Of a stretch of 36,223 nt of DNA, positions 23,916 to 32,211 are shown piece after piece (the stretch's first letter is position 1; each line of letters begins with the position of its first letter). The notes under the pieces were generated by a model, which was not told the origin of the DNA, made no database searches, and worked only from the letters and a program-made list of their open reading frames with translations. The stretch lies in contig CAUAWV010000022.1 in assembly GCA_958433005.1 (NCBI GenBank), positions 1 to 36,223 on the forward strand, written 5' to 3'. Source of the DNA: an uncultured Collinsella sp. (GTDB taxonomy: Bacteria > Actinomycetota > Coriobacteriia > Coriobacteriales > Coriobacteriaceae). The position numbers and the translations under genes are program-made.

Positions 23916-26900
23916 ATGGCGAACACCCAGAACTATATTAACCACCTGCTGCAGAACACCGGCATTACGCCGGCATGCAGCGAAGAAGAGCGCTTGGCTG
24001 CCGAGGATATCGCTCAGATCTTCCGCAACCACGGCTTTGATCCCGAGGTTCAGGAGTTCAATGCCCCGGCGCCCAGTAGATTGGCATTTGCCGTTACCGG
24101 TATTCTTGCGTTTGCCGGCGCCCTGCTGATGGGCATCGGCGGCGGTATCGGCTTGGTCGGCACCTTGCTGGCCATTGTCGGTGCCGTGCTCTACGTGCTC
24201 GAGCGCACGGGCCACCCCGTGGTTTCGCGCCTGGGCAAGACGGGCGTGAGCCAAAATGTCATCGCCTACCACAAGGCCTCGGGCCCGCTTGCGTCTCCGC
24301 GCAACCGCCCGGTGGTCGTTGTCGCACACTACGACTCTCCCCGTGCTGAGCTGCTCGCCCGCGAGCCTTATGCTTCGTATCGTGCGCTCATTGCCAAGCT
24401 GTTGCCCGTTGCCACGGTTGCCCCCGCTGCCGTTGCCATCCTGCGTATCCTGCCGCTCCCCGGCGCGCTCAAGGTTCTGCTGTGGATTGTCGCGATCCTC
24501 GCTTCCCTCGTTGCACTTGTCAACGCGGCAAACATCATCTCTAACCGCCACATTCTTCCCTATACGTCCGGCGCGGTGTGCAACAAGTCTTCTGTCGCCG
24601 CTATGCTCGGCGTTATGGACAACGTTGCTCCCTTCCAGGGCGAAAACGAGTTTCCCGACGATGTTCCGTTCGATACCTATTTTGGGGAGCAAAAGCGTCG
24701 TGCTGAGGAAATGGCGCGCGCAGCGGCGGAGTATGCCGCGGCCCAACAGCAAAACGACTACGGCAACACCATCGAGTACGAAGAGCCTACCTACGCCGAG
24801 GACGAGTTCGGCCAGCCGATTGCTCCCGACGCTCAGACCGAGCCCGAACAGGGTGAAGCTTTCGACGAGCAGATCGAGGGCTTTGAGGGTGCATCTGCCG
24901 ACGAGACGCTGATTGGCGCCATAGTGCCCGAGGATCAGAATCAGGCTGTCCAGACCGAAGAGTTCAATGACGAGGTTTCCGCTGCCGAGCCGGCGGAGGA
25001 GCCTGTCGCGGCCGAGCCCGAGCCCAAGCTCTATCGCAATGCCGCCGGCAACATCCGCTTTGGTTCGGATGCCATCCGTGCGCTCGGAATGCTTCCCGAG
25101 TCCTGCACGCTCGATTACGAGGAGGGCGAGGAGCCGACGTTTGAGCCCGAGCCTGCCCCCGTCGTGACTGCGCCTGCGCCCGTTGCCACCGTGGATGATG
25201 AGTCTGCCGCGGTTACCGCTGCCGTTGCCGAGCCCGAGGCAGTGTCCGCGATCGATCCCGCGGCAGGACTGGACATTTTGGCTCCCGCCGCGCCGGCGCA
25301 AGACGTTGCGGACGAGTCTGACGACGATTACGTTGAACAGCCGAGGCGTGTGTCTTACGAGAGCGATACTGATTTCTCGGCCGAGATTCCCGCGGCAACG
25401 CCCCATGCCGATATTGCATCCGCGTTCTCTTCGATTGGCGCCGGCGCTTCCAACTTCTTTAAGGGTGCGCTTGCAAAGGGCAGGAAATTTGTCGACGATT
25501 TCGAGGAGAAGCGCGCTGCCGCACGCGAGGCTGCCGAGCAGGAGGCTATCGCTCAGCAGCAGGCAGCCGAGGCGGCACGTGAGCGCGCGGCGCAAGAGTT
25601 CGAGCAGAACGAGGCTATGCAGTCCGTGCCCGTCGACGCTGCCGAAGCTACGACGTCCTTTGAGTCCCAGCAACCGGCGTCCGCGGATGTTGTTGAGGCG
25701 ACGACGTCTTTCGAGGCTCAGCAGCACGTCGATAGCACCATGTCGTTTGATGCCGCGCAGTTCGATTCCACGATAACGTTTGAAAAGCAAGGCACCGCGA
25801 TTGCCGAGTCCCTTCCTGTTTCCGATGAGCGGGGCGATGCGGCAGACGATGACGAGCCTATTGATGCTGCCGCAATCCAAGATGCCGCCGAGGACGAGCC
25901 CGTCGAGGTCAACTGTGACGAAGAGCAATACGCGACAGCCGATCAAGGTGATTCGACCGAGGTCGAGCAGGAGGAAGTGCCTGCGGTTTCCGAGGCTCCC
26001 GAGACAGATGAGTCGAGGCCTTACTCCACGCAGATTTTCACCATGCCGACCCCGAGTGGTTCCGGTGCCACGGTTGCCGATGTTGCTCCCACCCAGGACG
26101 AAACGGTCGATTCCCTTATGGCCCAGATTTCCTCCCAGGCATCGCCGCGTCCGCAGATGAATGTTCCCGATCCGGCGTCGGCTCCGTCGCCTGCACCTTC
26201 CTCGTCTCCGCTGGCTTCGGTCCCCGATCCGTCGCTGCCGTCGATGAAGCAGGCAAACGTTGCGTCTCGCACGTCGCTGTTCGACCTTCCCGACCCCTCC
26301 GCACAGGTCAACGACCCCTTTGCTACCGCTCAGGGTCCCGAACCCACATCGGCACCCGTTGCGCCTCCTATGCCCGTTGCGTCGGGCGCTCAGCCGATCG
26401 AGACCATTTCGGCTCCCGCCCCGGCGGCACCCAAGTCTCGCAAGCGCGGCCTGGGCGGCCTGTTCGGTCGTAAAAAGAAAAACGAACAGGACAGCATGAG
26501 TGATTGGCTGGGCGTCGAAGACGATTACGATGCCAAGAAGTCCGGTCGCGGCATCGGTTCGTGGGATAATTTCGAGGACGATAACGATGGCTGGAAGGGC
26601 GGCGCTACGTCTTCCGACGGCGCTTCCTCCGAAGATATGCTCTCGGCTGTCGCCTCTATGGGCGATGATGAGCTGCTCGGTCACGATATCTGGTTTGTGG
26701 CAACGGGCGCCTCGGATTGTGATGGCGCCGGTATGAAGGCCTTCTTGGCTTCGCATCGCGATAAGCTCCGCGGCGTATTCTTCATCAATCTTGAATCCGT
26801 CGGCGCCGGTAGGCTTTCGGTGGTGACGGTTGAGGGCGAACAGCAGCTGCTCAAGGGAGATCGCCGCATCATGAACCTGGTCAGCAAGGTGTGCAAGTCG

Positions 26901-27113
26901 TTCCATGTCGATTGTGGCGCGCTCGAGATGCCCTATGCCAAGACCGATGCCTATGCCGCGCTCGAGGCGAGCCGCCGAGCCCTCACCATCGCCGGCGTGG
27001 ACGGCACGCGCCTGGCTTGCGCTCGTACCGAGGACGACCTGCCCCACAATGTCAACCCGACGAACATTGCCACGGTATCCGAGGTCGTGACCGAGGTTAT
27101 CCGCCGTTCGTAG
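23916..27113 (+). CDS. Membrane-bound M28-like pseudopeptidase split by a long disordered insert
   Basis: The ATG at 23916 follows GTGGAG by 5 nt and gives 1065 residues. An N-terminal helix region leads into about four hydrophobic segments (55-97 and 158-206). Between these pairs lies the M28 zinc-peptidase motif VVVVAHYDSPRAE (H138, D140). The next M28 segment (GAVCNKSSVAAMLGV, 219-233) is followed by about 670 acidic, Ala/Pro/Gln-rich, low-complexity residues. The fold then resumes at about residue 920 (HDIWFVATGASD, VFFINLESVG, LPHNVNPTN). The bridging Asp is replaced by C222, the catalytic Glu-Glu pair is S933-D934, and the next ligand is E960 instead of Asp. It is therefore probably inactive as a peptidase. 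Its role is unknown; a scaffold at the membrane is possible. Confidence 0.75.
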   Translation: MANTQNYINHLLQNTGITPACSEEERLAAEDIAQIFRNHGFDPEVQEFNAPAPSRLAFAVTGILAFAGALLMGIGGGIGLVGTLLAIVGAVLYVLERTGHPVVSRLGKTGVSQNVIAYHKASGPLASPRNRPVVVVAHYDSPRAELLAREPYASYRALIAKLLPVATVAPAAVAILRILPLPGALKVLLWIVAILASLVALVNAANIISNRHILPYTSGAVCNKSSVAAMLGVMDNVAPFQGENEFPDDVPFDTYFGEQKRRAEEMARAAAEYAAAQQQNDYGNTIEYEEPTYAEDEFGQPIAPDAQTEPEQGEAFDEQIEGFEGASADETLIGAIVPEDQNQAVQTEEFNDEVSAAEPAEEPVAAEPEPKLYRNAAGNIRFGSDAIRALGMLPESCTLDYEEGEEPTFEPEPAPVVTAPAPVATVDDESAAVTAAVAEPEAVSAIDPAAGLDILAPAAPAQDVADESDDDYVEQPRRVSYESDTDFSAEIPAATPHADIASAFSSIGAGASNFFKGALAKGRKFVDDFEEKRAAAREAAEQEAIAQQQAAEAARERAAQEFEQNEAMQSVPVDAAEATTSFESQQPASADVVEATTSFEAQQHVDSTMSFDAAQFDSTITFEKQGTAIAESLPVSDERGDAADDDEPIDAAAIQDAAEDEPVEVNCDEEQYATADQGDSTEVEQEEVPAVSEAPETDESRPYSTQIFTMPTPSGSGATVADVAPTQDETVDSLMAQISSQASPRPQMNVPDPASAPSPAPSSSPLASVPDPSLPSMKQANVASRTSLFDLPDPSAQVNDPFATAQGPEPTSAPVAPPMPVASGAQPIETISAPAPAAPKSRKRGLGGLFGRKKKNEQDSMSDWLGVEDDYDAKKSGRGIGSWDNFEDDNDGWKGGATSSDGASSEDMLSAVASMGDDELLGHDIWFVATGASDCDGAGMKAFLASHRDKLRGVFFINLESVGAGRLSVVTVEGEQQLLKGDRRIMNLVSKVCKSFHVDCGALEMPYAKTDAYAALEASRRALTIAGVDGTRLACARTEDDLPHNVNPTNIATVSEVVTEVIRRS

Positions 27114-27134
27114 ACGGAGCTCTAAGGAGTCAAC

Positions 27135-27353
27135 GTGTTTTCGTATATTAAGCGCCATTGGCCTGTCTACGTGATTTTGACCTTGATCGCCATTGCGTTA
27201 GGGTTTGGGGCTGCCTACATCGTGGGTGCGAAGGGCTCGACCCCCGCCTCCGCAATCAGCGAAGAGGTGGAGCAAGAACAGAGTACGGGTGCCGATGGGA
27301 TTCCTGAGTCCGAGCAGGCAATCGTTGATGGTGGATCTTCGTCTGCAGAGTAG
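27135..27353 (+). CDS. Small single-pass membrane protein, partner of the M28-like gene
   Basis: The 72-residue protein has one hydrophobic segment (VYVILTLIAIALGFGAAYIVG) and an acidic, Ser/Glu-rich tail predicted to be disordered. The GTG start at 27135 is preceded by AAGGAG and lies 21 bp after the M28-like gene, so the two form an operon that ends at the shared terminator. I do not recognise the family. Confidence 0.65.
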   Translation: MFSYIKRHWPVYVILTLIAIALGFGAAYIVGAKGSTPASAISEEVEQEQSTGADGIPESEQAIVDGGSSSAE

Positions 27354-27374
27354 ATGCGGCGATTTACATGATTG

Positions 27375-27412
27375 AAAGCGGGCGAGCCGGGGGACTGGCT
27401 CGCCCGCTTTTT
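27375..27412. terminator. Bidirectional terminator between convergent genes
   Basis: AAAGCGGGCGAGCC (27375-27388) and GGCTCGCCCGCTTT (27397-27410) form a perfect 14-bp stem. On the plus strand it ends in TTTTT. On the minus strand the tail is CTTTCAATC, weaker but usable. It serves the M28-like operon and the adhesin gene. Confidence 0.9.
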
Positions 27413-27419
27413 CATCGCG

Positions 27420-30400
27420 CTAGCGCTTCTTTGGGATCGACCTAAGGCGAGCGAACCATAGGGCTGCGGCACCCGAGGTCAGAAGCGCGGTGATGCAAGC
27501 GGTGATGGGAACTGATCCTGTTGCCGGTAGGTCCTGCGGTAGGGTACAGCGTTGAATGACACGGTCCTCGTCATGTGACTCAAGTTTATCGCCGCCGCCG
27601 CCGTTGCGGCAAAGATCGACGCGCGCGCTGTTGGTGAGTGCGGTTTGGGGCGTATAAGCCGACGTTGCCTGCATGTGCACGACTGCGCCCCGAGCGTCTG
27701 TGCCAAGGATTGCTTTGGCATCGTCAAGGTCGTCGTGCTCATCTTTGAGATCATCGCGGGTCCAAGAATCTGCATCGCTTCGAGTTGTAAAGTCGGCGGC
27801 TACCGCACCGTATTCAATGCGAATGCCCGTTACGACGGTATTGGATGCAAGGTCGAGTTCTTTCGTCTCGAGTGTGGTGGATTCCGTGGTCGAGACATCC
27901 TCCTTCCAGAGGTGCCATCCGTCGTAATCGACGAGGCGGCAATCCTCACCCAATCTTTCTATTACTTCGTCGGACTCAAGCCAAGGATTTTCGTGCCCAT
28001 CGTCAAGTGTCGCGTTTGCCGGCTCATCGGTGTCTATCGAGTCCAACGGCGTCGTGCGATACCACACGTTGCACAGACCGTTGAGGTCGCCGATGGCGAC
28101 GGGGGTTTCGATTGAGACGAATCTCGCCGTATCGTCCTCGGCACACTCAAGATCATCGGTAATTGTGAACTCATCAACCCAGGTAGCTGAATCGTTTCGA
28201 GCGTCGATGGTATAGGAGAAAAGACCGTCCGTATTGGTTTGCGTTGCGGCGCGATTTTTACCATCGCCGTTGGCCAGCAGACCCTTCCCGATAGGTTGGA
28301 CAAGCTCCTGACGCTTGTCGACCTGTCCTTTGATCTCGATGGGCGCATCCTTCATCGCGACGGATTGGACTTCTCCCGTATCCTTTATTTCAAACGTTAT
28401 CTCCTCGGCAAGGTCATAGGTCCGCGGAGACATCATTTCGCGCAACGAGTAGGTGCCGGGTGCAAGATGTTCGACGCGGTGCGGATTGTCGGATGAGGTC
28501 CAGGAGTCTATTTCGGTTTTATCGGGACCATATAAGGTGAGCTGTGCGCCTTTCACTTCCTGCTCTCCGCTTGCATCGACCTTGGAGATATCAACCTTGG
28601 TGTAATCGTCGGATACGTTAAGCCGTACTTCTACAACGGGTGTTTTCCGGTCGGCATAAGCGAGGTCTACGATATGGGGCGTCCGGTCGAGTAAGAAGCC
28701 TGCCGGCGCTTGAGTCTCGACAACCTCGTAGCGTGCGGTGCCAGATCCCAGCGGGAGGTCGTCCGCGCGTGCTTCTCCAGTTTCATCCGTTGTGACGGTA
28801 GCGACAGTCTCACCGTCGAGCGCGGCAATGCTACCGTCGGGGCGCACGATATCACCCGAGGCACGGATCTCAAAGATGGCGCCCGCGAGGCTGCTGCCGT
28901 CTTCGACATCGGTTTTAACGATCCTGATGTTTCCGGTCGCGGCGTGGTCATAATACGAGGCGATTGCAACGGGCGTTAGGTTCGTGTCGGCGGGTATGTT
29001 TACCTCGATCTCTTTGCCGACAAGATAGGGCTCTTTGGCCGAGGTTTCGCGTACATAATAGGTGCCCGGCACGAGCGATTCGGGCAGTGTGACGGTCCCG
29101 GTCGCGTCAGTCGTAAAGGTATCCATTACGTTATGTGCTGGATACCAGCAAGTTTGTGAGACAGGTTCGTGATTGCTGTCGAGGAGTTGGAAGGCGAATC
29201 CGGCTAGGGGAACAGAAGCGCCTGTTTGGGCATCGCGTTTTACAATCTGGAGATGCGTCGACAGAGCGTGGTTGTCCACGATATATTGAAGCTCGGCGCC
29301 GTCGGAAATCTGATTGGCCTCGACGGTCCATTCCCCTGCACGTTTAAAACCCTCGGGGACGGTTTCCGGAACCTCGCGAACCGTGTAGCCGGCGCGGTCG
29401 TACGGGATGGCTCCGTGGACACCGGCGGGTCGCTTGCCTGCGCCGAACCATGCTTCGGGCTGATCTTTGGTGGAGGCAAAGCCATAGATGTTTGTGGTCA
29501 GTGTGCCAACAACCTGCTGAGAGCTGTTGCTGACAACCTCAAAGACAACACCTCCTGCCGGCTGCTCCAGGCCGGATTGATCGCTATTGCCGTAGTCCTT
29601 GAATTTGGAAATCTCAAGGTCAAACGCAATGGGGATATCGGAAACGCGCGATTCGATCTCGACCACGCCTGAATCACCGAGCTGGTCGGCTCTAACGGTA
29701 TAGGACCAGCTATCGTTGGATGGCAGGTAGCCCTCGGGGGCTTTTGATTCATAGATGGTAAAGGTTCCTAGGGGGACATCGGTGAGGGTGGCTCGACCGC
29801 TTTCGTCGGTCGTGAGGATTTGCGCCCATCCAGGGGTTGATTGCGACACACACGTGAACTCTGCTCCTGCGAGTGAAGATCCCACCTGGGGGCCGGCATT
29901 CGTCGCGGCATCGAGTTTTACGATACACAGGCTAATGGTGCCGGGCTGTTCATCAATGGCGACCTGTCCACCGTCATTTCCCGTGGTAAAGGCGATGCGA
30001 TCACGACGGGGGACATAGCCGGCCGGCGCCTTCGTTTCAACTAGGTAGTATGCCGTGTTGGGCAGAAGTGCTGCCTGCGCTCGACCGTTGCTGTCCATCT
30101 GGACGGTGCCGACAGGCGCGCCGCTGGCGCTCTCAAAAATATCGAATGTTGCACCGGTAAACTGATAGGTATTGTTTCCGCTGGTAATAACGGTGTTAGC
30201 GGACTGCTTTTGGAAGGAAACAGAGACCGCTGGCAGTACATAGAGCATGTCTTGACGTTTGCTGCCGCCCGATACGGCCCCTAGATAGCGTCGCGCGCGG
30301 TGCGGAGCGGCTTTGATGCTTCCCGATTTTGCACTGTCGTGGAGCCACCGCGCAGCCGCCACGACTTCATTGTCGGCGGTAAAGTGTCCGCTCTTGGTTT

Positions 30401-30854
30401 TACCCTGAGCGGTCGTGTAGGAGTAGGTGCCGTCGACATGGGTAGTGCCGTTGAGCATCCATACGGCGAGTTGGGTGGCGGCGCGGGCGCGATCGGGTGA
30501 AAGATGGTAACCGCCAAACGACGTGGCGGTAGGATATCCGTGACAAACGATTGCCGCGAACTCGTCGTCGAGCCACACCCAGCCTTGATCAAAGTTGAGC
30601 CATGGGCCGCCCGGCTTGGTGGGGCCGGGGCGCTCCTGGTTCATGCAGTAGGCAATCGAGGCGTCTTGAGCTTCATACTTGCCGATAAAGAAGGGTCCAC
30701 AATCATCGCTAATAGTGCGGAAGCCGAGCTGGTCGTAGCCATCGACGGCAAATGCGGCTCCCGGTGCCAGGCAGCCGAAAAGCAGGAAGAGGAGCAGGAG
30801 CAGCGGACCTGTTGCGATTGCGCTGTGGACAGAGTGCGTGGGTGCGTTGGACAT
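27420..30854 (-). CDS. LPXTG-anchored surface adhesin with thioester and SpaA/Cna-B domains
   Basis: The 1144-residue protein starts with a signal peptide (about 1-36, ending GAAFA). An N-terminal thioester-type domain follows, with C70 (AYCMNQERPGP) and Q128 in ATQLAVW, the pair expected to form the internal Cys-Gln thioester that binds host surfaces covalently. Six SpaA/Cna-B-like domains come next, each with an early Lys (for example IRIVKTD, VDISKVD) and an E-box (YLVETKAPAGY, YEVVETQAPAGF) for isopeptide cross-links. A longer C-terminal stalk precedes the sorting signal LPATG (1109-1113), a hydrophobic segment and a basic tail. Sortase would attach it to the wall. AAGGAG precedes the ATG. 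No sortase or pilin gene lies beside it, so it is probably a stand-alone adhesin. Confidence 0.9.
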   Translation of the reverse strand: MSNAPTHSVHSAIATGPLLLLLFLLFGCLAPGAAFAVDGYDQLGFRTISDDCGPFFIGKYEAQDASIAYCMNQERPGPTKPGGPWLNFDQGWVWLDDEFAAIVCHGYPTATSFGGYHLSPDRARAATQLAVWMLNGTTHVDGTYSYTTAQGKTKSGHFTADNEVVAAARWLHDSAKSGSIKAAPHRARRYLGAVSGGSKRQDMLYVLPAVSVSFQKQSANTVITSGNNTYQFTGATFDIFESASGAPVGTVQMDSNGRAQAALLPNTAYYLVETKAPAGYVPRRDRIAFTTGNDGGQVAIDEQPGTISLCIVKLDAATNAGPQVGSSLAGAEFTCVSQSTPGWAQILTTDESGRATLTDVPLGTFTIYESKAPEGYLPSNDSWSYTVRADQLGDSGVVEIESRVSDIPIAFDLEISKFKDYGNSDQSGLEQPAGGVVFEVVSNSSQQVVGTLTTNIYGFASTKDQPEAWFGAGKRPAGVHGAIPYDRAGYTVREVPETVPEGFKRAGEWTVEANQISDGAELQYIVDNHALSTHLQIVKRDAQTGASVPLAGFAFQLLDSNHEPVSQTCWYPAHNVMDTFTTDATGTVTLPESLVPGTYYVRETSAKEPYLVGKEIEVNIPADTNLTPVAIASYYDHAATGNIRIVKTDVEDGSSLAGAIFEIRASGDIVRPDGSIAALDGETVATVTTDETGEARADDLPLGSGTARYEVVETQAPAGFLLDRTPHIVDLAYADRKTPVVEVRLNVSDDYTKVDISKVDASGEQEVKGAQLTLYGPDKTEIDSWTSSDNPHRVEHLAPGTYSLREMMSPRTYDLAEEITFEIKDTGEVQSVAMKDAPIEIKGQVDKRQELVQPIGKGLLANGDGKNRAATQTNTDGLFSYTIDARNDSATWVDEFTITDDLECAEDDTARFVSIETPVAIGDLNGLCNVWYRTTPLDSIDTDEPANATLDDGHENPWLESDEVIERLGEDCRLVDYDGWHLWKEDVSTTESTTLETKELDLASNTVVTGIRIEYGAVAADFTTRSDADSWTRDDLKDEHDDLDDAKAILGTDARGAVVHMQATSAYTPQTALTNSARVDLCRNGGGGDKLESHDEDRVIQRCTLPQDLPATGSVPITACITALLTSGAAALWFARLRSIPKKR

Positions 30855-31108
30855 GGCTGCTCCTTATCCCTCGTGCGCCGCACGGGGAGGCCGCGGCGCT
30901 TGGGATGAGGCTACCGCCATGATTCATGCGGGTAAGTACCAGAAGCTGACCAAAAGCTTGCCCGATCTCTGACAAATCGAACTCAAATACAACAATCAGA
31001 TAAAAGTGCAGGTAGAAGATAGGGAGAACAGGAGGTCAAAGGTCCTCGTCTCCACAATTGACATGTTTTCCAAACGAATCTCCACAGCTAAAACAAGCAT
31101 CGCCACCC

Positions 31109-31138
31109 TTGTATCGAACAAGACAACCGCGTTATACT
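31109..31138 (+). promoter_or_regulatory. Promoter of the tRNA-Gly gene
   Basis: TTGTAT (31109-31114) and TATACT (31133-31138), 18 nt apart, place the start of transcription about 7 nt before the first base of the tRNA. Confidence 0.6.
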
Positions 31139-31151
31139 AGCCAACACACAA

Positions 31152-31200
31152 GCGGGCATCGCCAAGTGGTAAGGCATCAGCTTCCCAAGCTGGTATCATG
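31152..31200 (+). tRNA. tRNA-Gly(CCC), 5' half only
   Basis: The acceptor 5' strand GCGGGCA (31152-31158), the D-arm GCC..GGTAA.GGC (31161-31175) and the anticodon arm TCAGC-TTCCCAA-GCTGG (31177-31193) with anticodon CCC (31184-31186) are all normal. After the variable loop (TATCAT) the sequence diverges: there is no T-arm with TTCGA and no matching 3' acceptor strand TGCCCGC. The gene is therefore truncated near position 49, and an element boundary (att site) is the likely cause. A misjoin in the assembly is the alternative. Confidence 0.8.
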
Positions 31201-31425
31201 GTGAAGCATTGCGAAACACGAGAAATGTGCATTCGCTAAATCCCCAGTTCAGAACATACTTTTTTGAAACCTCTGAACGTCTTCGATTTCCTTCTCGATT
31301 TCTGCAACCCCGAATTTTCCAGTACGCTTCCAGTATTTGCGAAACGTACGGCTCATTCGCACATTTATTGAATGGGTTGCCTGACCTCCACGGCGTGGCT
31401 TATGCCACAGGAATGGAGGCGCATC
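31201..31425 (+). other. Element left-end region before parA2
   Basis: These 225 bp contain no convincing gene. Two copies of TTGCGAAAC occur (near 31209 and 31338). A small hairpin GTGGC-ttat-GCCAC precedes the parA2 ribosome binding site GGAGG (31415-31419). The region probably holds the promoter of the parA2 operon. Confidence 0.4.
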
Positions 31426-32211
31426 ATGACGTGCAAAACGATAGCGGTAGCGAATCAAAAAGGAGGGACGGGAAAGACCGCGACAACGCTCAGTCTCGGC
31501 ATTGCACTAGCTAAGCTCGATAAGCGCGTGTTGCTGGTAGACACGGATCCTCAAGGCGATCTGACCAAATCGCTCGGCTGGGCAAACCCCGATTCTTTAG
31601 AGATCACCGTCGCCAATCACATCCAGGCGGTGATTGACGGCATAGACCTGCAAGCCGACGAGGGGATCCTCAGCCACAAAGAAGGCGTCGATCTCATGCC
31701 CGCGAACATCGACCTTGCCAGCATGGAGATGGGGATCTTCATGGCGATGTCGCGTGAGCAGATTCTCAACACCTGGCTTTCCAGCATCAAGGATAGCTAC
31801 GATTACGTCCTTATCGATTGCGCGCCAACGCTCGGCATTTTGCCCGTGAACGCGTTCGTCGCATCAGACAGCGTGCTCATTCCGGTCTCGGCTGAGTTCC
31901 TGCCAGCATCCGCGATGACCGAGCTCCTGAAGACTATCAACAGGGTCAAGCGTCAGATCAACCCCTCTCTTGATGTCGAAGGGATACTGATCACGCTCTT
32001 CGATACCAGAAACAACCTTGCTCGCGAGGTGGAACAGACCATCCGCAGCCAATACGGCAATGCCTATCGCGTATTCGATTCAATCATCCCCCGAGCTGTA
32101 TCAGCCGCAGAAACACCTGCCGTCGGTGTAAGCATCTTCGCGTATGACAAACGGGGCAAAGTTGCGACCGCCTTCACCAACCTTGCGGATGAGGTGGTCT
32201 GCAATGGCTAA
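31426..32211 (+). CDS. Element-encoded ParA-family ATPase
   Basis: The 261-residue protein has the deviant Walker A NQKGGTGKTATT, TDPQGD and a Walker B-type LIDCAPTLG. It is clearly distinct from the chromosomal ParA at 14.7 kb. Start ATG 31426 follows GGAGG by 6 nt. It forms an operon with parB2 and the replication-initiator-like gene, the set carried by plasmids and integrative conjugative elements for partition and replication. Confidence 0.92.
   Translation: MTCKTIAVANQKGGTGKTATTLSLGIALAKLDKRVLLVDTDPQGDLTKSLGWANPDSLEITVANHIQAVIDGIDLQADEGILSHKEGVDLMPANIDLASMEMGIFMAMSREQILNTWLSSIKDSYDYVLIDCAPTLGILPVNAFVASDSVLIPVSAEFLPASAMTELLKTINRVKRQINPSLDVEGILITLFDTRNNLAREVEQTIRSQYGNAYRVFDSIIPRAVSAAETPAVGVSIFAYDKRGKVATAFTNLADEVVCNG

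Noticed and set aside
23865..27158. 1097-codon minus-strand open frame opposite the M28-like gene
   Set aside because: Arg/Gly/Leu-rich composition typical of antisense high-GC frames; the plus frame has a ribosome binding site, M28 motifs and membrane segments.
31058..31063. TTGACA upstream of the tRNA as a -35 box
   Set aside because: No -10-like word at the right distance; TTGTAT/TATACT further down fits the tRNA better.
31200..31425. Group I intron interrupting the tRNA-Gly
   Set aside because: Bacterial tRNA introns sit in the anticodon loop; the break here is near position 49 and no 3' half follows before parA2.
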